From Lachnospiraceae bacterium (GTDB lineage Bacteria; Bacillota; Clostridia; Lachnospirales; Lachnospiraceae), in assembly GCA_017633935.1 (NCBI GenBank), contig JAGBOJ010000011.1, forward strand, positions 1 through 39,037: 39,037 bases of DNA, written 5' to 3'. Under the pieces are notes generated by a model. That model saw only the letters and a program-made list of their open reading frames with translations, was not told where the DNA came from and made no database searches. Below, in pieces: positions 1 to 7,864 of this stretch; positions within the stretch are counted from its first letter, which is position 1, and every line of letters begins with the position of its first letter. The translations under genes were made by a program, and so were the position numbers.

Positions 1-875
1 CTCTTTATATAAGGATACTCGTCAAAGTGCCTGCCGCTGCCCTTTAATGCTGCCATAAGAAGCCTGTCGGCGCAGGTATCGGCATATCTTGAATGGATTA
101 TAGAATATGTCCTGTCATCTCCTACGCAGGTAAGATTAAAAGCAGCCTTTACATGCTTTTTAAGATGATCCAGATTCCTGCTGATATAGGTGAGCGCACC
201 TATCGTTTCGGGCGCAAGGACAAGCCGGTAGCTGTAGCGCCTGTTTTTCATATCCTTTATGTAGCGGGCGAGCGCCGTGATAAGCGCCGGACCCGAACAC
301 TCGTTATTTGCCATGGACGGGTGACAGGTGTAGCTCGTAAACATTATCTCTTCGTCGGTCTCTCCTTTTATAAGGATATCTCCGTAGGTAAGGCTCCCGG
401 GCTCCAGCCTTGACTTTATCACCGCCCTGTATTTTCCGGGCTTTAGGCTTTTATATTGTTCATAGGTAAGTGAAAATCCCCAGCGTTTGCTGTAGTAGCT
501 TGTCACATAGGGAAATACATCCGGCTGATCCTTTAAATAATAAAGATGCTCTCTAAGCTCCTCAAGATCGATCTCTTTATCCACCGGCACCGAATAACCG
601 AGCACATGAAGGTTCCTGTCCTTCATATCGACTATCTTTTCCCCGTCAGGTCCTGTAAGATACGCCTCAGAGCAGTTCCACTCATCGGGTATTGTCCAGT
701 CCAGAACCTGCGTTCCCGACGGCACCTCATGCATATCAAACGGTATATCCGGGATCTCTTCCTGTATCAGCTTAAAGGTCTGTCTCACTCCGTCACCGGT
801 GATGCTCCGGTTAAGCGGGAATATCCTGCGGCAGAGCTCATACATTTTTTCCCCGTTATAGACTATTTCCTCCAT
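1..875 (-). CDS. DUF4910 / M28-like aminopeptidase-domain protein (3' end beyond window)
   Basis: The frame is open from an ATG at 875 to the window edge (about 291 residues), so the C-terminus is missing. The N-terminus reads MYELCRRIFPLNRSITGDG and is followed by a segment with PSGTQVLDWTIPDEWN. Both are hallmarks of the DUF2172/DUF4910 family, whose fold resembles zinc aminopeptidases of the M28 type. The segment TCHPSMANNECSGP near residue 195 is the usual metal-site region (His, Asn, Glu). No signal peptide is visible, so it is probably cytoplasmic. The start overlaps the end of the AAC(3)-like gene by 13 bases, which implies translational coupling and a shared pathway. Members of this family often sit in surface-polysaccharide or small-molecule gene clusters, and the true substrate is generally unknown. 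The family is a confident call; the reaction is not. Confidence 0.8.
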   Translation of the reverse strand, partial: MEEIVYNGEKMYELCRRIFPLNRSITGDGVRQTFKLIQEEIPDIPFDMHEVPSGTQVLDWTIPDEWNCSEAYLTGPDGEKIVDMKDRNLHVLGYSVPVDKEIDLEELREHLYYLKDQPDVFPYVTSYYSKRWGFSLTYEQYKSLKPGKYRAVIKSRLEPGSLTYGDILIKGETDEEIMFTSYTCHPSMANNECSGPALITALARYIKDMKNRRYSYRLVLAPETIGALTYISRNLDHLKKHVKAAFNLTCVGDDRTYSIIHSRYADTCADRLLMAALKGSGRHFDEYPYIK

Positions 876-1684
876 AGCGTCTCCCACGAATTCTTTGCCA
901 TGCTCTCTTTCTGTCCGTTAAACGTACATATCCTGCTGCTGTCATGGTTTATCACATCATCCGCTATTATATCATAAACCCTGCCCATTTCTATCGTTTC
1001 CATGCTGATGCCGTTTACCTGATACTGCTTAGATGCTCCCGCCTTTTCAAAAAGCTCCTCAAACGGATATATGGTAAGAAAGATGTCCCTGTCAAGACAT
1101 CTGACATTCATACTGTAGGTCCGTTTTGTCGTGATCCCGTTTTCATCGGTATAATCCGCTGAAAAGGCTTTAAGATATCTGTAGGAAACCCCCTTCATCT
1201 GCTCCACGTAATGCACGAAGGTAAATGAATGCTGCGGGGGCACATCTATAAAAACGTTCTTTGCGTTGACCTCGCGGCAATAGGAAAAGGGACTGTTTCC
1301 CCCGAAGGAGCTCAGATTATCCATTTCCGCAAGCTTTTTTGCGTCTCTGCCCCACACGGCAAAAGAATATATCGGGTGCCTCGTTCTTATAAAATCTTTT
1401 CTTTTAAGTGCGATCTTTCCCAATGATCCGGTACGACAGGGAGAAGTCCTTATATCAAAGGCCTTTCCCTTGCAGAAATCCCAGTTAAAGGTGGGTATGA
1501 GCAGAGTTCCTTCTTCGGTGATGATGTCAAGTATCCCGTCTATGAGGACATTTAAGTCGGTATCATCCCCGTTTTCGATACAATTATATAAAAGAGTCTT
1601 TACATCAGAAGCGACCCATACCGAGTCGCCCCTGTTTAATCCAAAATGCTTTGGGATATCCCCAAGCCTAATGTATCCGTCCAT
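863..1684 (-). CDS. AAC(3)-family N-acetyltransferase-like protein
   Basis: This 273-residue protein matches the antibiotic N3'-acetyltransferase (AAC(3), FrbF/YokD-like) family in length and motif order. It has a GTLLIPTFNWDF strand-loop near residues 59-70, RTRHPIYSFAVWG near 100-112, and an SSFGGNSPF loop near 125-133. The segment HSFTFVHYVEQ supplies the probable catalytic His158 and Glu161. Family members transfer acetyl from acetyl-CoA to an amine. Chromosomal copies next to DUF4910 genes probably modify an envelope or metabolic amine rather than an aminoglycoside (inference). It begins one base after the mecA stop codon and overlaps the next gene by 13 bases, so the three are read as one operon. 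Resistance should not be assumed from this sequence. Confidence 0.8.
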   Translation of the reverse strand: MDGYIRLGDIPKHFGLNRGDSVWVASDVKTLLYNCIENGDDTDLNVLIDGILDIITEEGTLLIPTFNWDFCKGKAFDIRTSPCRTGSLGKIALKRKDFIRTRHPIYSFAVWGRDAKKLAEMDNLSSFGGNSPFSYCREVNAKNVFIDVPPQHSFTFVHYVEQMKGVSYRYLKAFSADYTDENGITTKRTYSMNVRCLDRDIFLTIYPFEELFEKAGASKQYQVNGISMETIEMGRVYDIIADDVINHDSSRICTFNGQKESMAKNSWETLWRK

Positions 1685-1685
1685 A

Positions 1686-2465
1686 TTACATCAATGCCAG
1701 ATTTTTAAGCGCATCCTCCGGTATGAGCAGCTCGGAGTGTTCCTTTATAAAGCTTTCTATAGCGGGTGAATACTGCTCCATATCCGCATATTCGGCCAGA
1801 ATGTTGCATATCTTGTTAAACTGCTCCGGCGTATGATCCGATTTTTTCATTATCAGGTAAAATCTGCCGTTCTCAAGTGATTTATACAGACAGTTTTCCC
1901 CGTGGTATATATCGTTAAGGATGTGTGCCGCCCTGACTGCCTCCCCTATCGATTCAAATGAATACATCTTTGTGAGATCCACCTGAATGGTTATCTGCAC
2001 CTCTTTCGTATTCCCATTATTTTCCGCGGAGGTATTTGTGTTAAAATTCTGGGTCTGCGCTGCCTCAACCGCAGCGGCCGCCTGCTCCTTTATCTTCTTA
2101 AACAGGTCTATGACATCATCTGCTCCGGCTGCGGGCTTTTCGGGCGCATAGTAATCATTGCCCATTTCCTCCCTGACAGAGGGGGCAAAACGCGAAAACC
2201 TCGTGTCCAGCTCCTCGGGATCGTCCACCTTTGTGATTATGAGCACAATGGCCTCTCCCGAAAGCGGGATCGCTTCTATCATAAGAGGGATGTCCTCTGC
2301 CTCAAAGCCGAACTGATACTCAGCCTGCCTCATCATATCCCGAAACAGCAGCTTTGCCTTTTCCGTACCGTATGCCAGCTCGCTTATCTTCAATTCCCTG
2401 TCCGCCAGATCTGCTTTGGTAAGTGTGCAGCGTATCTGACGTTCGTTAACCTTTTCTATTCTCAT
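1686..2465 (-). CDS. mecA: Adaptor protein MecA
   Basis: The N-terminus (MRIEKVNERQIRCTLTKADL, then ISELAYGTEKAKLLFRDMM) is the typical MecA substrate-binding domain. A variable linker rich in Ala and Asn follows (about residues 110-160), then the ClpC-binding C-terminal domain starting near VDLTKMYSFESIGEAVRAAH. MecA delivers substrate proteins to the ClpCP protease and acts in the cytoplasm. An in-frame ATG lies at 2486, but I chose 2465 for three reasons: homologues begin with this methionine, AGAGG sits 8 bases upstream, and the upstream ATG falls at the foot of a predicted leader hairpin. It is the first gene of an operon with the AAC(3)-like and DUF4910 genes, from the promoter at 2538-2566. 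Confidence 0.9.
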   Translation of the reverse strand: MRIEKVNERQIRCTLTKADLADRELKISELAYGTEKAKLLFRDMMRQAEYQFGFEAEDIPLMIEAIPLSGEAIVLIITKVDDPEELDTRFSRFAPSVREEMGNDYYAPEKPAAGADDVIDLFKKIKEQAAAAVEAAQTQNFNTNTSAENNGNTKEVQITIQVDLTKMYSFESIGEAVRAAHILNDIYHGENCLYKSLENGRFYLIMKKSDHTPEQFNKICNILAEYADMEQYSPAIESFIKEHSELLIPEDALKNLALM

Positions 2466-2486
2466 ATCATTAACCTCTGTGATCAT

Positions 2487-2529
2487 GCAATACTCTTAAG
2501 GCCAAAATCACCTTTTGACCCCGTATTGC
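2487..2529 (-). repeat. Dispersed palindromic repeat copy A in the mecA leader
   Basis: Read on the minus strand, GCAATAC at the 5' side pairs with GTATTGC at the 3' side. Between them GGTCAAAA pairs with TTTTGGCC (one G-U) around a GGTGA loop. The core resembles the GGTCAAAAG / CTTTTGACC palindrome found at 13.3 and 35.5 kb. The hairpin would occupy almost the whole 5' untranslated leader of mecA, starting within a few bases of the predicted transcription start and ending about 12 bases before the AGAGG ribosome site. It could stabilise the mRNA or modulate its translation (inference). Confidence 0.7.
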
Positions 2530-2537
2530 GTAATATT

Positions 2538-2566
2538 AAAATACTCTCAAGGAGATATTAAGTCAA
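2538..2566 (-). promoter_or_regulatory. Predicted sigma-A promoter of the mecA operon
   Basis: On the minus strand, TTGACT (2561-2566) is followed by a 17-base spacer and TATTTT (2538-2543). Both boxes are close to the vegetative consensus. The predicted start, near 2531, places repeat copy A at the very 5' end of the transcript. No other promoter-like pair lies between here and mecA. Confidence 0.7.
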
Positions 2567-2611
2567 GAGAAATGCCGTAAATTCAACAAATTTTCACAAT
2601 TATAATAATAA

Positions 2612-2680
2612 CAGCGAAAGCTGCAAAGCAGCGTAGCAATCTGACGTTATCAGGACTTTTGACCCTGACATCATGACATC
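2612..2680. repeat. Dispersed repeat copy D with alternative hairpins
   Basis: The 19-base core CTTTTGACCCTGACATCAT lies at 2656-2674 and is repeated exactly at 35552-35570 and, inverted, at 13317-13335. Here it runs into a tandem of the 8-mer TGACATCA. The opposite arm is degenerate. Upstream of it (plus strand), CAGC-GAAA-GCTG at 2612-2623 and GCTGC-AAA-GCAGC at 2620-2632 share bases, so only one of the two hairpins can form at a time. The element lies between the tRNA-Leu 3' end and the mecA promoter. Confidence 0.65.
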
Positions 2681-2705
2681 ACCGGATAAAAAAGAAATAA
2701 AAAAA

Positions 2706-2789
2706 TGCGGGTAGCCGGACTTGAACCGGCACGGTATTGCTACCGAGGGATTTTAAGTCCCTTGTGTCTGCCTATTCCACCATACCCGC
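2706..2789 (-). tRNA. tRNA-Leu (anticodon TAA)
   Basis: The 84-base gene starts GCGGGTATGGTGGAATAGGC and ends with CTACCCGCA, giving a 7-bp acceptor stem. The anticodon loop is CTTAAAA with anticodon TAA (complement at 2753-2755), flanked by a GGGA/TCCC-type stem. A long variable arm (CTCGGTAGCAATACCG) marks it as a class II leucine tRNA. The T arm GCCGG-TTCAAGT-CCGGC is intact. CCA is not encoded. A T-rich stretch follows the 3' end on the minus strand and is the likely termination or processing region. Confidence 0.96.
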
Positions 2790-2822
2790 ATTTGTTTACA
2801 GCCTTTTTTGACCGTATGCATA

Positions 2823-2851
2823 ACTATATCACAATCGGTTCCCCTTTACAA
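2823..2851 (-). promoter_or_regulatory. Predicted promoter of tRNA-Leu
   Basis: On the minus strand, TTGTAA (2846-2851), a 17-base spacer and TATAGT (2823-2828) lie about 33 bases before the tRNA. The predicted start near 2816 would give a short 5' leader for RNase P to remove. Confidence 0.65.
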
Positions 2852-2907
2852 GCACCTCAGGAGCAGTCACAAATAAATTTACTTGTTAACATCTTGGGCA
2901 AAGCTTT

Positions 2908-2926
2908 TTCGGACAGTCTGTCCGAA
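2908..2926. other. Palindrome downstream of the GH13 gene
   Basis: TTCGGACAG and CTGTCCGAA face each other around a single base, forming a near-perfect palindrome 19 bases after the GH13 stop codon. On the minus strand it is followed by AAAAAGC rather than a T-run, so it is not a canonical intrinsic terminator. It could be an mRNA 3'-end stabilising hairpin or a protein site. Confidence 0.45.
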
Positions 2927-2944
2927 GCGGAATCCGGTTGAATA

Positions 2945-5131
2945 TCAGTAATAGTCGGGACCAAATTCCGGTGTATACCTGTGCGATACCTCCGGCTGAT
3001 CTTCAGGGTACTCGCCTCCCTCTTTTACATTTCCGCGAAGCACCATTGCCGATTTCGGCTGGATGTATATATGTACCGTCCCGTGCTTTACCTCATAGGT
3101 AAAAGGCTCTGTGGTAAAGCTATCCTGATAGGTAAGTATCTGTCTGTTAAGCCTTGTATATCTCGGAAGCCCTGTTTCCCATACCGGAAGAGATATTTCC
3201 TGAGCGGTATTGTTATTATTTACTATGATCACACTGGCAAATTCCCGGGTAAAGCGCGCATACGCCAAAAATGCGTACCGGGCGCAAAGCGGCTTGGTAG
3301 AGCCCTCCCTGAGCTCTATGCAGCTTTTATGGATTCTTATCATCGCCCTGTGGAAGTCTATCAGCTCATAATTTTCATTCCCCCACGGGAAAGGTCTTCT
3401 GTTATCGGGGTCCGTAAAGCCGGTAAGTCCCGCCTCATCTCCGTAATAGATAGTCGGACATCCCCGCCATGTAAACTGCATCAGCACGGCCTCACGCATC
3501 ACTGCCATGTCGACATTCTCATCCGCGCCCTTGCTTCCCAGGGTATTCAATCTGCCTATTTTATGATTCGTCCTTGTCAGAAACCTCGAATGATCGTGAT
3601 TTGAAAGCTCGTTCATGGCCGAAATGATCGAAGGCTCGGAAAATCTCAGATTATTGTGGAACATCGCCCCGAAAAATGCGTCGGCATTTCCAAGCAGATC
3701 CTCTCTGAAATCATCGCTGTGCTTCTGCATTCCGGTAAGAAACCATGTGACCGGCTCCATAAAGGCATCATAGTTCATTACCGTATCCCACTGATCGCCC
3801 TTTAACCATGCGGAAGCATCTCCGTAATGCTCGGCGATGATAATGGCATCCTTATTGGCGTTTTTCACAGCCTTGCGGAATTTCTGCCAGAATTTATGAT
3901 TAAATTCCGGTGAATGTCCGAGATCCGCCGCCACATCAAGCCTCCAACCGTCGCAATTAAACGGCGGTGATACCCATTTGGCCGCTATCCTTAATATATA
4001 ATTTTCAAGCTCCGATGAGCCTTCGTAATTAAGCTTGGGCAGTGTGTCATGCCCCCACCAGCCGTCATAGGTTCCGTTGTACGGGAACTTCCCGCCGTGA
4101 AACCTGAAGAAATCATGATAAGGGCTGTGTTCATCCACATAGGCTCCGGGCTCATAGCCGGGCTCATTCTCATATATCCTCTCCCTGTCCAGCCACTTAT
4201 TAAATGATCCGCAATGATTGAAAACCCCGTCGATGATCACCTTTATACCCAGCTCATGGCATTTTGAAACGAGTGAGGCAAAAAGCTCGTTGCTTGCTTC
4301 CAGATTGACCTTCGAGGTCACTCTTCTTTTATATCTTGTGGCTTCGCGGTTGTCTGTCTGTCCGGTTTTTAAGACCTCTCCGCCGTCATCCACTATTTTT
4401 CCTATATGGGGATCGATATAATCATAATCCTGAATGTCGTATCTGTGGTTACTCGGTGATACGAAAAGAGGGTTGAAGTAAATGGCATCTATCCCCAGAC
4501 GGCTCAAATACGGCAGCTTGTCTATCACGCCCTGCAGATCTCCGCCGTAAAATCTGCGGACATCCATTTCATGGGGCATATCCTCCCAGCTTTCGGCATG
4601 CTCTGCGTAACCGCCGATATAATAATATTCATTATTTAAGACATCGTTTGAGGGATCGCCGTTATAGAATCTGTCCGTATAGATCTGATATATGACCGCG
4701 CTCCTGCTCCACTCGGGCACATGGAAGCCCGGATAGATACAGAATTCAAAATATTCCTGCTCATCCTTCACTACCCCGCGCCTGTCATAGAATACTGAGG
4801 TCCTTCCGCTTTCAACCTTGAAATGGTATCTGACGGGTTCGTTATCTATCTCTATCTCCGCCTCGTAATAATCGAATATACCTTCTCTTTCCGAAAAATC
4901 CATCAGTATATTCTCACCGTTATAGATAAGAAATACATGTGTGGCATTATTCTTTTCCGTCCTGAATCTGATCTTTAAGATACTGTAAGGATCGGGCTCT
5001 AAAGGCGATACATAATCTGCCGTAACGTCACTGAAAAGTCCCTTTGTGTGGAGAGTCGGCGTCATGGTTATCATATATATGCGCTTCATCTCCTTTTCGG
5101 AAAGTCCGTCTACCCAGTTGTATAGATTCAT
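2945..5131 (-). CDS. GH13 alpha-glucan hydrolase (neopullulanase/cyclomaltodextrinase-like)
   Basis: The 728-residue protein lacks a signal peptide, so it probably degrades maltodextrins or cyclodextrins in the cytoplasm. A beta-rich N-terminal domain (about residues 25-135) precedes the alpha-amylase barrel, which starts near SAVIYQIYTDRF. Conserved regions are DGVFNH (301-306), GWRLDV with nucleophile Asp399, IIAEHYG with acid/base Glu434, and NHD at 511-513. It is longer than the usual 580-residue neopullulanases. Part of the excess is an insertion near residues 245-280 (KIVDDGGEVLKTGQTDNREA onward), between the barrel's second strand region and DGVFNH. The ATG overlaps the preceding stop as ATGA, and AAGGAG lies 6 bases upstream, so it is coupled to the RluA-type gene. 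Exact linkage specificity cannot be read from sequence. Confidence 0.88.
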   Translation of the reverse strand: MNLYNWVDGLSEKEMKRIYMITMTPTLHTKGLFSDVTADYVSPLEPDPYSILKIRFRTEKNNATHVFLIYNGENILMDFSEREGIFDYYEAEIEIDNEPVRYHFKVESGRTSVFYDRRGVVKDEQEYFEFCIYPGFHVPEWSRSAVIYQIYTDRFYNGDPSNDVLNNEYYYIGGYAEHAESWEDMPHEMDVRRFYGGDLQGVIDKLPYLSRLGIDAIYFNPLFVSPSNHRYDIQDYDYIDPHIGKIVDDGGEVLKTGQTDNREATRYKRRVTSKVNLEASNELFASLVSKCHELGIKVIIDGVFNHCGSFNKWLDRERIYENEPGYEPGAYVDEHSPYHDFFRFHGGKFPYNGTYDGWWGHDTLPKLNYEGSSELENYILRIAAKWVSPPFNCDGWRLDVAADLGHSPEFNHKFWQKFRKAVKNANKDAIIIAEHYGDASAWLKGDQWDTVMNYDAFMEPVTWFLTGMQKHSDDFREDLLGNADAFFGAMFHNNLRFSEPSIISAMNELSNHDHSRFLTRTNHKIGRLNTLGSKGADENVDMAVMREAVLMQFTWRGCPTIYYGDEAGLTGFTDPDNRRPFPWGNENYELIDFHRAMIRIHKSCIELREGSTKPLCARYAFLAYARFTREFASVIIVNNNNTAQEISLPVWETGLPRYTRLNRQILTYQDSFTTEPFTYEVKHGTVHIYIQPKSAMVLRGNVKEGGEYPEDQPEVSHRYTPEFGPDYY

Positions 5132-5859
5132 TTACATCTCCTTGATGCCGGTATTTCCGTCAAAAATTCCGGTTCTGTATTAAAGCTCATTTTCTCCCCC
5201 GTTACCGGATGCAAAAAAGTAAGCCTGTCCGCACACAGACACAGGGTATTTATACCGTCATGCTCTTTTCCGTATTTTCTGTCTCCGCAGATCGGAAACC
5301 CGGCATGACTTAACTGCACCCTTATCTGATGATGCCTGCCTGTATGAAGCTCTATATTAAGCAGCGTGATCTTTTCTCCGTCTGAGGTTACCCTGTCGGA
5401 AAACGCCTCATAAATGAGCCCGCTCTTTTTTGCCCCGGGTGTATCTGCGTCTGCGATCAGGGAAACATTTCCTTCCCTTTTTTGCAATATATAATCGGTA
5501 AGCTCTATGCGCCTTCCGGGTATTAAAGGAATATCGCCGTATACCGCCGCCTTATATTCCTTATTAAAAAGCCCTTCCCTTATCTGACCCGAAAGGACAG
5601 ATGCAGCCTTTTTATTTAACGCAAAGACCATTACTCCTTCGACCGGCTCGTCCAGCCTGTGTACAACACCAAGAAACGGGTCGCTTTTCCCGGTCTTTTC
5701 GTAAATATATTTCTTTAAAAGACTGCAGCAGTCAGCCTTTCCGATCCTGCCGCTCTGTACGGGTATACCGGCACTTTTATGAATAACGATAATGTCCCTG
5801 TCTTCATATATAATGCCCGTATCTACACCATATCTTGTAACAGATCCCATCTCATACAC
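5128..5859 (-). CDS. RluA-family RNA pseudouridine synthase
   Basis: The 243-residue protein carries the catalytic motif GVVHRLDEPVEGVMVFA with Asp70, and the C-terminal GRHHQIRVQLSHAGFPICGD motif that closes the RluA active site. It isomerises uridine to pseudouridine in rRNA or tRNA; the target site is unknown. The usual T-S-G after HRLD is replaced by PVEG, which marks a distinct RluA subgroup rather than an inactive enzyme, because the Asp and the RxHQIR-like region are kept. There is no S4 domain. It is coupled by a 4-base overlap to the GH13 gene and follows the response regulator by 41 bases, so all four genes could share a transcript. Confidence 0.87.
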   Translation of the reverse strand: MYEMGSVTRYGVDTGIIYEDRDIIVIHKSAGIPVQSGRIGKADCCSLLKKYIYEKTGKSDPFLGVVHRLDEPVEGVMVFALNKKAASVLSGQIREGLFNKEYKAAVYGDIPLIPGRRIELTDYILQKREGNVSLIADADTPGAKKSGLIYEAFSDRVTSDGEKITLLNIELHTGRHHQIRVQLSHAGFPICGDRKYGKEHDGINTLCLCADRLTFLHPVTGEKMSFNTEPEFLTEIPASRRCK

Positions 5860-5900
5860 CCGTTATAGTATATCTTTATTGCGGGCCATAGTCAAACAGC

Positions 5901-6590
5901 TTAAACCTTAAATCTGTAACCTACTCCCCAGATAGTCTCTATATACTGTGGATTTGACGTATCAAACTCGATTTTTTCGCGTATCTTCTTAATATGCACG
6001 GTAACGGTCGCAATATCCCCCACAGACTCCATCTCCCATATCTTGCGGAAAAGCTCATCCTTTGAATACACGTGGTTCGGATTCTGCGCAAGAAACGTAA
6101 GAAGGTCAAATTCCTTGGTGGTGAAATTCTTTTCTTCGCCGTTTACCCATACGCGTCTGGCGGTTTTATCGATCTTTAAGCCTCTTATCTCTATGATCTC
6201 ATTTGTGTTTTCCCTGCCTGCTGTAAGCCTCTCATAACGGGACAGATGCGCCTTTACCCTCGCCACAAGCTCGCTGGGCGAAAACGGTTTGGTGATGTAA
6301 TCATCCGCTCCGAGACCCAGACCCCGAATCTTGTCTATATCATCCTTTTTTGCCGAAACCAGAAGTACGGGCGTGTTTTTTATCTCCCTTATCTTTGAAA
6401 GAATCTCAAAGCCGTCTATATCGGGCAGCATAATATCCAGTATGATAAGTTTGAAATCTTCTTTTAGAGCTCTTTCAAGACCTTTGTTTCCGGTGTGCTC
6501 CACAGTCACGTTAAAATCTGAAAGCTCAAGATAATCCTTTTCAAGCTCGGCTATGGATACTTCATCTTCTATTATCAATAAATTACTCAT
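5901..6590 (-). CDS. OmpR/PhoB-family response regulator
   Basis: The 229-residue protein has an N-terminal receiver domain with the acidic pocket (IIEDE at 6-10), phospho-acceptor Asp52 in IILDIMLPDIDG, and the conserved KPFSPSE lysine. The C-terminal winged-helix domain (about 130-229) ends with the characteristic TVTVHIKKIREKIE and WGVGYRFKV motifs. It should bind promoter DNA when phosphorylated by the overlapping histidine kinase. The kinase gene starts upstream and overlaps it by 8 bases. Target genes are not evident from the window. Confidence 0.93.
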   Translation of the reverse strand: MSNLLIIEDEVSIAELEKDYLELSDFNVTVEHTGNKGLERALKEDFKLIILDIMLPDIDGFEILSKIREIKNTPVLLVSAKKDDIDKIRGLGLGADDYITKPFSPSELVARVKAHLSRYERLTAGRENTNEIIEIRGLKIDKTARRVWVNGEEKNFTTKEFDLLTFLAQNPNHVYSKDELFRKIWEMESVGDIATVTVHIKKIREKIEFDTSNPQYIETIWGVGYRFKV

Positions 6591-7719
6591 TACCCGCCTC
6601 CTGTCTTAGGACCTGTAGCGAATATTTCCTGAATTCCATGTGCATTACGGTGCCCTCGCCTGTCTTACTTGTCGCCCATATCCTTCCGCCCTGATCCTCC
6701 ACTATCTTTTTAACTATGGAAAGTCCTATCCCCGAACCGCCCGTGGAGGAATTACGGGAAATATCCGATCTGAAAAATCTGTCAAATATATAAGGCAGGT
6801 CCCTTGCCTCTATACCGCGCCCGTTATCCTCTATTTCCACCATTACGGAGCTGTCAGCATCCTTTAAGGAGATCTTAAGCCTCCCCTCCTCTTTATCAAG
6901 ATACTTTATCGAATTGCCCGTGATATTGTCTATAACCTTTTTCATCTGCACCGGATCGGCGATGATGTATGTATCACGATCCAGCTTGTTTTCATAGATA
7001 AGCTTGATATTTCTGGATTCCAGATCGTCCGATATCTCATCGGCACAATCCTGAAAGTATTCTGATATGTTTATCTTAGTAAAGTTATAGGGTATACGGT
7101 TTTCGTCTATCCCGGAATAAAATGTCAGCTCATTTATCAGACGGTCAAGATCGTTCGCCTTGTTATAGATTATCCTGACATATCGGTCGAGCTTTTCCGG
7201 AGTATCCGCCACTCCGTCCATTATACCTTCGGCATAACCCTTTATGGATGTCACGGGGGTTTTAAGATCATGGGTTATATTGCTTATAAGCTCCCTGTTT
7301 GATGATTCGTTCTCTACCGTAAGAACTGCGCTTTCCTTAAGTCTCTTTCGCATATCATCAAAATTGCGGCACAGGTCGGTTATCTCGCCGTCATTTTCGG
7401 GAGCTTCCACCTCAAAATCCAGATTCCCCTCCTTTATCTGTCCGGTTGCTGCCGTAAGGCGGCCTATCGGCTTTACGATACGCCTGTTGATCCACAGTAC
7501 CAGAAAACAGCCCGTAAAAAGGAGCATTATTATCTCCCAGATCGCAAGCTTTATGATAAATCCGCTCACGAGCGGCTCCATTTCAAAGCCTATGAGCGCC
7601 ACCGCCATAAATGATACCGGAAGGAGTATCATTATTAAAAAAAACAGTTTTATCTGAATATCCAGCTTCATAGATTTAAGTATACCATATGCTCCGTATT
7701 TTACTGATGAAAATTTCAT
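6583..7719 (-). CDS. Membrane sensor histidine kinase
   Basis: Two membrane segments (about residues 24-45 and 55-77) are separated by only a short loop, so there is no real extracellular sensor domain. Signals may be sensed in the membrane or through a partner. A HAMP linker (about 78-130) follows, then HisKA with phospho-acceptor His150 in NITHDLKTPVTSIKGY, and an HATPase domain with the N box (KKVIDNITGNSIKYL), DNGRGI and GGSGIGLSIVKKI. It is partner to the overlapping response regulator. The start is uncertain: the ATG at 7719 has no good ribosome site, and an in-frame ATG at 7671 is no better. Confidence 0.92.
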   Translation of the reverse strand: MKFSSVKYGAYGILKSMKLDIQIKLFFLIMILLPVSFMAVALIGFEMEPLVSGFIIKLAIWEIIMLLFTGCFLVLWINRRIVKPIGRLTAATGQIKEGNLDFEVEAPENDGEITDLCRNFDDMRKRLKESAVLTVENESSNRELISNITHDLKTPVTSIKGYAEGIMDGVADTPEKLDRYVRIIYNKANDLDRLINELTFYSGIDENRIPYNFTKINISEYFQDCADEISDDLESRNIKLIYENKLDRDTYIIADPVQMKKVIDNITGNSIKYLDKEEGRLKISLKDADSSVMVEIEDNGRGIEARDLPYIFDRFFRSDISRNSSTGGSGIGLSIVKKIVEDQGGRIWATSKTGEGTVMHMEFRKYSLQVLRQEAGNE

Positions 7720-7864
7720 AAAAGTGTTGACTTATTTATAAATTTCAAGGAAAATTAAATTTGATATCTACAGGATATTTTGTAATGGATGTCAGTTTTT
7801 TGCTTCTTTCTGACCCGGATATAAGATCATTAAGGAAAATATTTTAAGAAAGGCAGGTAGAAAT

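Noticed and set aside
546-977. Plus-strand frame near the window start
   Set aside because: It runs antisense to both the DUF4910-like and AAC(3)-like genes and has no family features.
863-1684. Acquired aminoglycoside resistance gene
   Set aside because: The protein is only AAC(3)-like. It sits in an operon with mecA and a DUF4910 gene, with no mobile element nearby, so a resistance claim is unsupported.
7720-7864. PerR-type operator before the reverse rubrerythrin gene
   Set aside because: The AT-rich divergent region has no TTATAAT-n-ATTATAA-like inverted repeat, and its promoter boxes are too weak to call with confidence.
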